The notes beneath the pieces are model-generated. The model was given only the letters and a program-made list of their open reading frames with translations. It had not been told where the DNA came from and did not search any database. A program made the translations under genes and the position numbers. Below, one piece after another: positions 49,427-51,885 of a stretch of 51,885 bases of DNA (position 1 is its first letter; each line of letters opens with the position of its first letter). Source of the DNA: Actinomadura sp. 7K507 (GTDB lineage Bacteria; Actinomycetota; Actinomycetes; Streptosporangiales; Streptosporangiaceae); contig NZ_SMKK01000025.1 of assembly GCF_004348425.1 (NCBI RefSeq), positions 1-51,885 on the forward strand, written 5' to 3'.

Positions 49427-50458
49427 CTACGGATGTAGTTGCAGGGAAATGTGGGATGACAGCGCGTGGAGGAAGTCCGGGGCGTCGAAGATCTCGCCTG
49501 CCGAGGCGACGCCGACGGTTCTGGTCCTTCCGCTGAGGATGCGGTCGACCGCTTCCACGACGAGCGGTGCGGTGATGGCGTAGATGTCCTGGCCGCTTGC
49601 CACGGCACGCCGTTCACCGTCGCCGGAGCGCACGACGACGTCGACGAGGAAGGTCTGCGCGGACCGTCCGTTCTCGTCGGCAGCGGCCGGCGGCGGTGTG
49701 TCCGGGGCCGACAGGTCCCTGGCCGCCTCGATCGCCATGTAGGTGCACACCTCGGGGATGTTCAGGTGACTGGGAACAGTGACGACGTCGGCCATCGTGA
49801 ACTCGCCGATGACCGCCCGGGTGCCCATCGGGTCGGGGAAGGGCCACTCCAGGGTGGGCGGTTCGTCGGCGCGGTACTCCAGTTGCCCCTTCGCGTAGCG
49901 GACGCGTCCGCCGTTCCGCCGCTCGTGCGAGACCTTGCCCGAGGCGCGCGTCCCTTGTGTGGGGTGCCAACTGCTCAGCCCGTAGGCGATGTGCGCCTCG
50001 TCGGCCGCCGTCCAGTCGCCCATCGCCGCGGTGGCCAGCAGGTCGCCGAGGCCGCCGAAGAAGGCCATCGCGGGGACGATCACCGCTCCCGCGGCGCGGG
50101 CGGGGGCGGCGTAGTGCGCGAACGTGTCGACGTTGGCTTCGATCTCGGCGGCCACGTCCACGTACGGGATCCCGGCGCGCAGCGCCGCGTCGATCACGGG
50201 GCCCACGGTCGCGGCGAAGGGCCCGGCACAGTTGATCACCGCTGCCGCACCGGCCAGCGCGCGGTCGAGCGAGTCCGGATCGTCGATCTCCGCCGTCCGG
50301 GCCTCGATCCGGGGATCGGACGCCGCCAGCGTCCGCAGCTTGCCGGCGTCGCGGCCGGACACGATCGGGACGTACCCGCGCTCCCGCAGTTCCGTGACCA
50401 CGAACCGTCCGGTGTGGCCGTAAGCGCCGAACACCGCCACCACTTGTCCCGACCCCAT
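49427..50458 (-). CDS. Saccharopine-dehydrogenase-like NAD(P)-binding oxidoreductase
   Basis: A 343-aa protein with an N-terminal Rossmann fold (VAVFGAYGHTGRFVV, a GxxGxxG motif, residues 6-20) and an INCAGPFAATVG segment near 75, typical of the saccharopine dehydrogenase NADP-binding/trans-acting enoyl reductase group. Substrate unknown. I chose ATG 50458 because GGGAG lies just upstream and the Rossmann strand starts straight after; a longer open frame adds 30 unrelated residues. It is divergent from the GlxA-type regulator, 98 bases apart, and is probably its target. Confidence 0.87.
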   Translation of the reverse strand: MGSGQVVAVFGAYGHTGRFVVTELRERGYVPIVSGRDAGKLRTLAASDPRIEARTAEIDDPDSLDRALAGAAAVINCAGPFAATVGPVIDAALRAGIPYVDVAAEIEANVDTFAHYAAPARAAGAVIVPAMAFFGGLGDLLATAAMGDWTAADEAHIAYGLSSWHPTQGTRASGKVSHERRNGGRVRYAKGQLEYRADEPPTLEWPFPDPMGTRAVIGEFTMADVVTVPSHLNIPEVCTYMAIEAARDLSAPDTPPPAAADENGRSAQTFLVDVVVRSGDGERRAVASGQDIYAITAPLVVEAVDRILSGRTRTVGVASAGEIFDAPDFLHALSSHISLQLHP

Positions 50459-50556
50459 GGGCGCTCCCTGCTCGAATGATCCGATGCGGACATCCTGACC
50501 GCGGCGGGCACCCGACAGCGAGTGTCCAGAACGCCATGACCCGTACAATTTCGGAC

Positions 50557-51540
50557 ATGAAGACCGTCGCGCTGGCCGTTACCACCGGGATGCTGCACTT
50601 CGAGTTGTCCCTGGCGTTCGAGGTCTTCGCCACTGCCCCGGCAGGCGTAACGGTCCCCTGGTACGAGGTCGCCGTCTGCGGGCCGGCCGCCCTATCCGTG
50701 GGCCTGCTGCGGGTAGAGCCAGACCTCGGACTCGACCGGCTCCAGCAGGCCGACACCGTGATCGTCCCGGGCTGGGCCGACGTCGACGAAGACCCACCCG
50801 CCGACCTGGTCGACGCGGTGCGCGCGGCCCACCAGGCCGGGGCGCGCGTGGTCTCCCTCTGTACGGGGGCGTTCGTGCTGGCCGCGGCCGGCCTGCTGGA
50901 CGGAGAGCGCGCGACCACGCACTGGGCGCACACCGACGCCCTGGCCGCCCGCTACCCCCGCGTGGATGTCGACCCGGACGTGCTCTACGTGGACAACGGC
51001 AGCGTCCTCACCTCCGCCGGCAAGGCCGCGGCGCTGGACCTCTGCCTGCACCTCGTCCGACTCGACCACGGCTCGTCGATCGCCAACACCGTCGCTCGAC
51101 GCCTGGTGGTAGCACCGCACCGGGCCGGGGGCCAAGCCCAGTTCGTCACGAGCCCGGTACCCGCCCAAGACCATCACCCGCTCGGCGCCCTGTTCCCCTG
51201 GGTCATCGACCGGCTCGACCAGCCGCTGACAGTAGAGGACCTGGCCCGCCAGGCACGAATGAGTTCACGCCACCTGGGACGCCACTTCAAAGCGGTGACC
51301 GGCACCACCCCACTGCAATGGGTGCTGACCCAGCGGATCCGCCATGCACAGGAACTGCTGGAGAAGACCGACGACAGCATCGACACCATCGCGGCGACCA
51401 CCGGTATGGGCACCGCCACGACATTGCGCCGCCATTTCAAAAGCACGCTCGGCGTCCCCCCGGACACCTACCGCCGCACTTTCCGAACGCAGACCCGCCC
51501 CTACCCGGACGGCAACGGACAACCCGACAAACGCCCCTGA
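50557..51540 (+). CDS. GlxA-family AraC-type transcriptional regulator
   Basis: A 327-aa regulator with an N-terminal DJ-1/PfpI-like domain (1-165; C102 in VVSLCTGAFVLAAAGLL corresponds to the nucleophile-elbow Cys) and a C-terminal AraC helix-turn-helix pair (about 215-315; VEDLARQARMSSRHLGRHFK, then the second helix pair ending GVPPDTYRRTF). ATG 50557 begins with the family-typical MKTVAL; ATG 50536 would add seven residues. Neither has a strong ribosome site. Being divergent from the oxidoreductase gene, it most likely controls that gene. Confidence 0.88.
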   Translation: MKTVALAVTTGMLHFELSLAFEVFATAPAGVTVPWYEVAVCGPAALSVGLLRVEPDLGLDRLQQADTVIVPGWADVDEDPPADLVDAVRAAHQAGARVVSLCTGAFVLAAAGLLDGERATTHWAHTDALAARYPRVDVDPDVLYVDNGSVLTSAGKAAALDLCLHLVRLDHGSSIANTVARRLVVAPHRAGGQAQFVTSPVPAQDHHPLGALFPWVIDRLDQPLTVEDLARQARMSSRHLGRHFKAVTGTTPLQWVLTQRIRHAQELLEKTDDSIDTIAATTGMGTATTLRRHFKSTLGVPPDTYRRTFRTQTRPYPDGNGQPDKRP

Positions 51541-51564
51541 GCCATCATCCGAAAGTCGGCAGAA

Positions 51565-51615
51565 GGGACGTTCGCTGACGACCTTGAAGTGTTGACGGAC
51601 GCCAGTTCGTGGGAG
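51565..51615 (+). pseudogene. Fragment of the RDF-like gene
   Basis: GAAGTGTTGAC within the reading DDLEVLTDASS matches the centre of the RDF-like pseudogene at 36486-36515 (VLTEASS). Flanking sequence is unrelated, so only a few dozen bases remain. It shows the sequence expected at the second TAA of the other copy. Confidence 0.5.
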
Positions 51616-51769
51616 CCGACAGGAGCCCCAACCCCGTTGCCCTCTCACCACCGATCTGCTCGACACGGCCCGCCGTGGAATGCCTCTGGATGCGGTGGGG
51701 AACAGGCCACGTACTGCATGAGTACCTGGGCGAGCCGGAGACGGTCAGCTGCGTACGGCCTGAGTTGGC

Positions 51770-51885
51770 TCATTCGCTTAGTGCGTGAGGGTCTGGGTTC
51801 TGGATCGCGTTGAGGATGGCTTGCTGCTTGTCGGGGATGGCGGGGGCGAAGGTCTGGTGGGTGCCGTTGATGGCGATGGTGGCCG
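51770..51885 (-). CDS. C-terminal end of an unidentified gene (partial)
   Basis: A minus-strand frame enters from the window edge and ends in TGA at 51770-51772. The visible 37 residues contain ATIAINGTHQTFAPAIPDKQ and end NPDPHALSE. Codon use fits coding DNA. It may be the tail of a transposase, but the piece is too short to assign. Confidence 0.4.
   Translation of the reverse strand, partial: ATIAINGTHQTFAPAIPDKQQAILNAIQNPDPHALSE

Overview
The window is high-GC actinomycete DNA, probably from the Streptosporangiales/Thermomonosporaceae or a relative. This rests on GTG starts, codon use strongly biased to G/C in the third position, a mycothiol-type TIGR03086 protein, GlxA- and IclR-type regulators, and typical actinobacterial IS630, IS21, IS701 and group II intron sequences. 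The genus is inference.

Region 1 (1-324): tRNA-Asp(GTC) and tRNA-Phe(GAA) in tandem. The last 46 bases of the tRNA-Phe region (279-324) recur exactly at 29393-29438. That makes positions 279-29438 an integrated genomic island of about 29 kb. It has the tyrosine integrase just inside the left junction and the original tRNA terminator just outside the right junction.

Region 2 (325-6898, left arm of the island): integrase, a 76-aa conserved small protein, a non-coding stretch full of small palindromes, a broken SNF2-type helicase (DISARM DrmD-like N-terminus), an intact 1014-aa SF1 helicase + PLD nuclease + DUF5710 protein that looks like a phage-defence gene, and an IS701 transposase stub.

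Region 3 (6978-26487, minus strand): a four-gene operon for an ABC-type Tc toxin. In transcription order it encodes a 3251-aa TcA pore/receptor subunit, a 565-aa Cys-rich Hint + Ig-like protein, a 173-aa Cys-motif protein, and a 2470-aa natural TcB-TcC fusion whose C-terminal cargo of about 309 aa I do not recognise. The two small genes between TcA and TcBC are not part of classical Tc loci. They are my main candidate for an undescribed system.

Region 4 (26.6-29.4 kb): an IS630 transposase remnant split by a group II intron that encodes a 489-aa reverse transcriptase/maturase, then the right attachment site.

Region 5 (29.6-37.0 kb): a MarR regulator with a tiny downstream ORF, divergent from a hemerythrin-like protein; a TIGR03086 protein; a gene with winged-helix, ATL-like and HEPN regions cut in two by an IS21 element; and a pseudogene of a recombination-directionality-factor-like protein with two in-frame TAA codons.

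Region 6 (37.0-48.8 kb): a catabolic cluster with an MFS transporter, three acyl-CoA ligases, an alpha/beta hydrolase, a cyclase-family metal hydrolase, a DUF35 protein with its thiolase-like partner, and an IclR regulator. Five copies of one palindrome (consensus RAGACRNYGTCTY) lie in front of the MFS, ligase, hydrolase, ligase and cyclase genes and define a probable IclR regulon.

Region 7 (48.8-51.9 kb): a two-TM membrane protein, a saccharopine-dehydrogenase-like oxidoreductase divergent from a GlxA/AraC regulator, a fragment matching the RDF-like gene, and the end of an unidentified minus-strand gene at the window edge.
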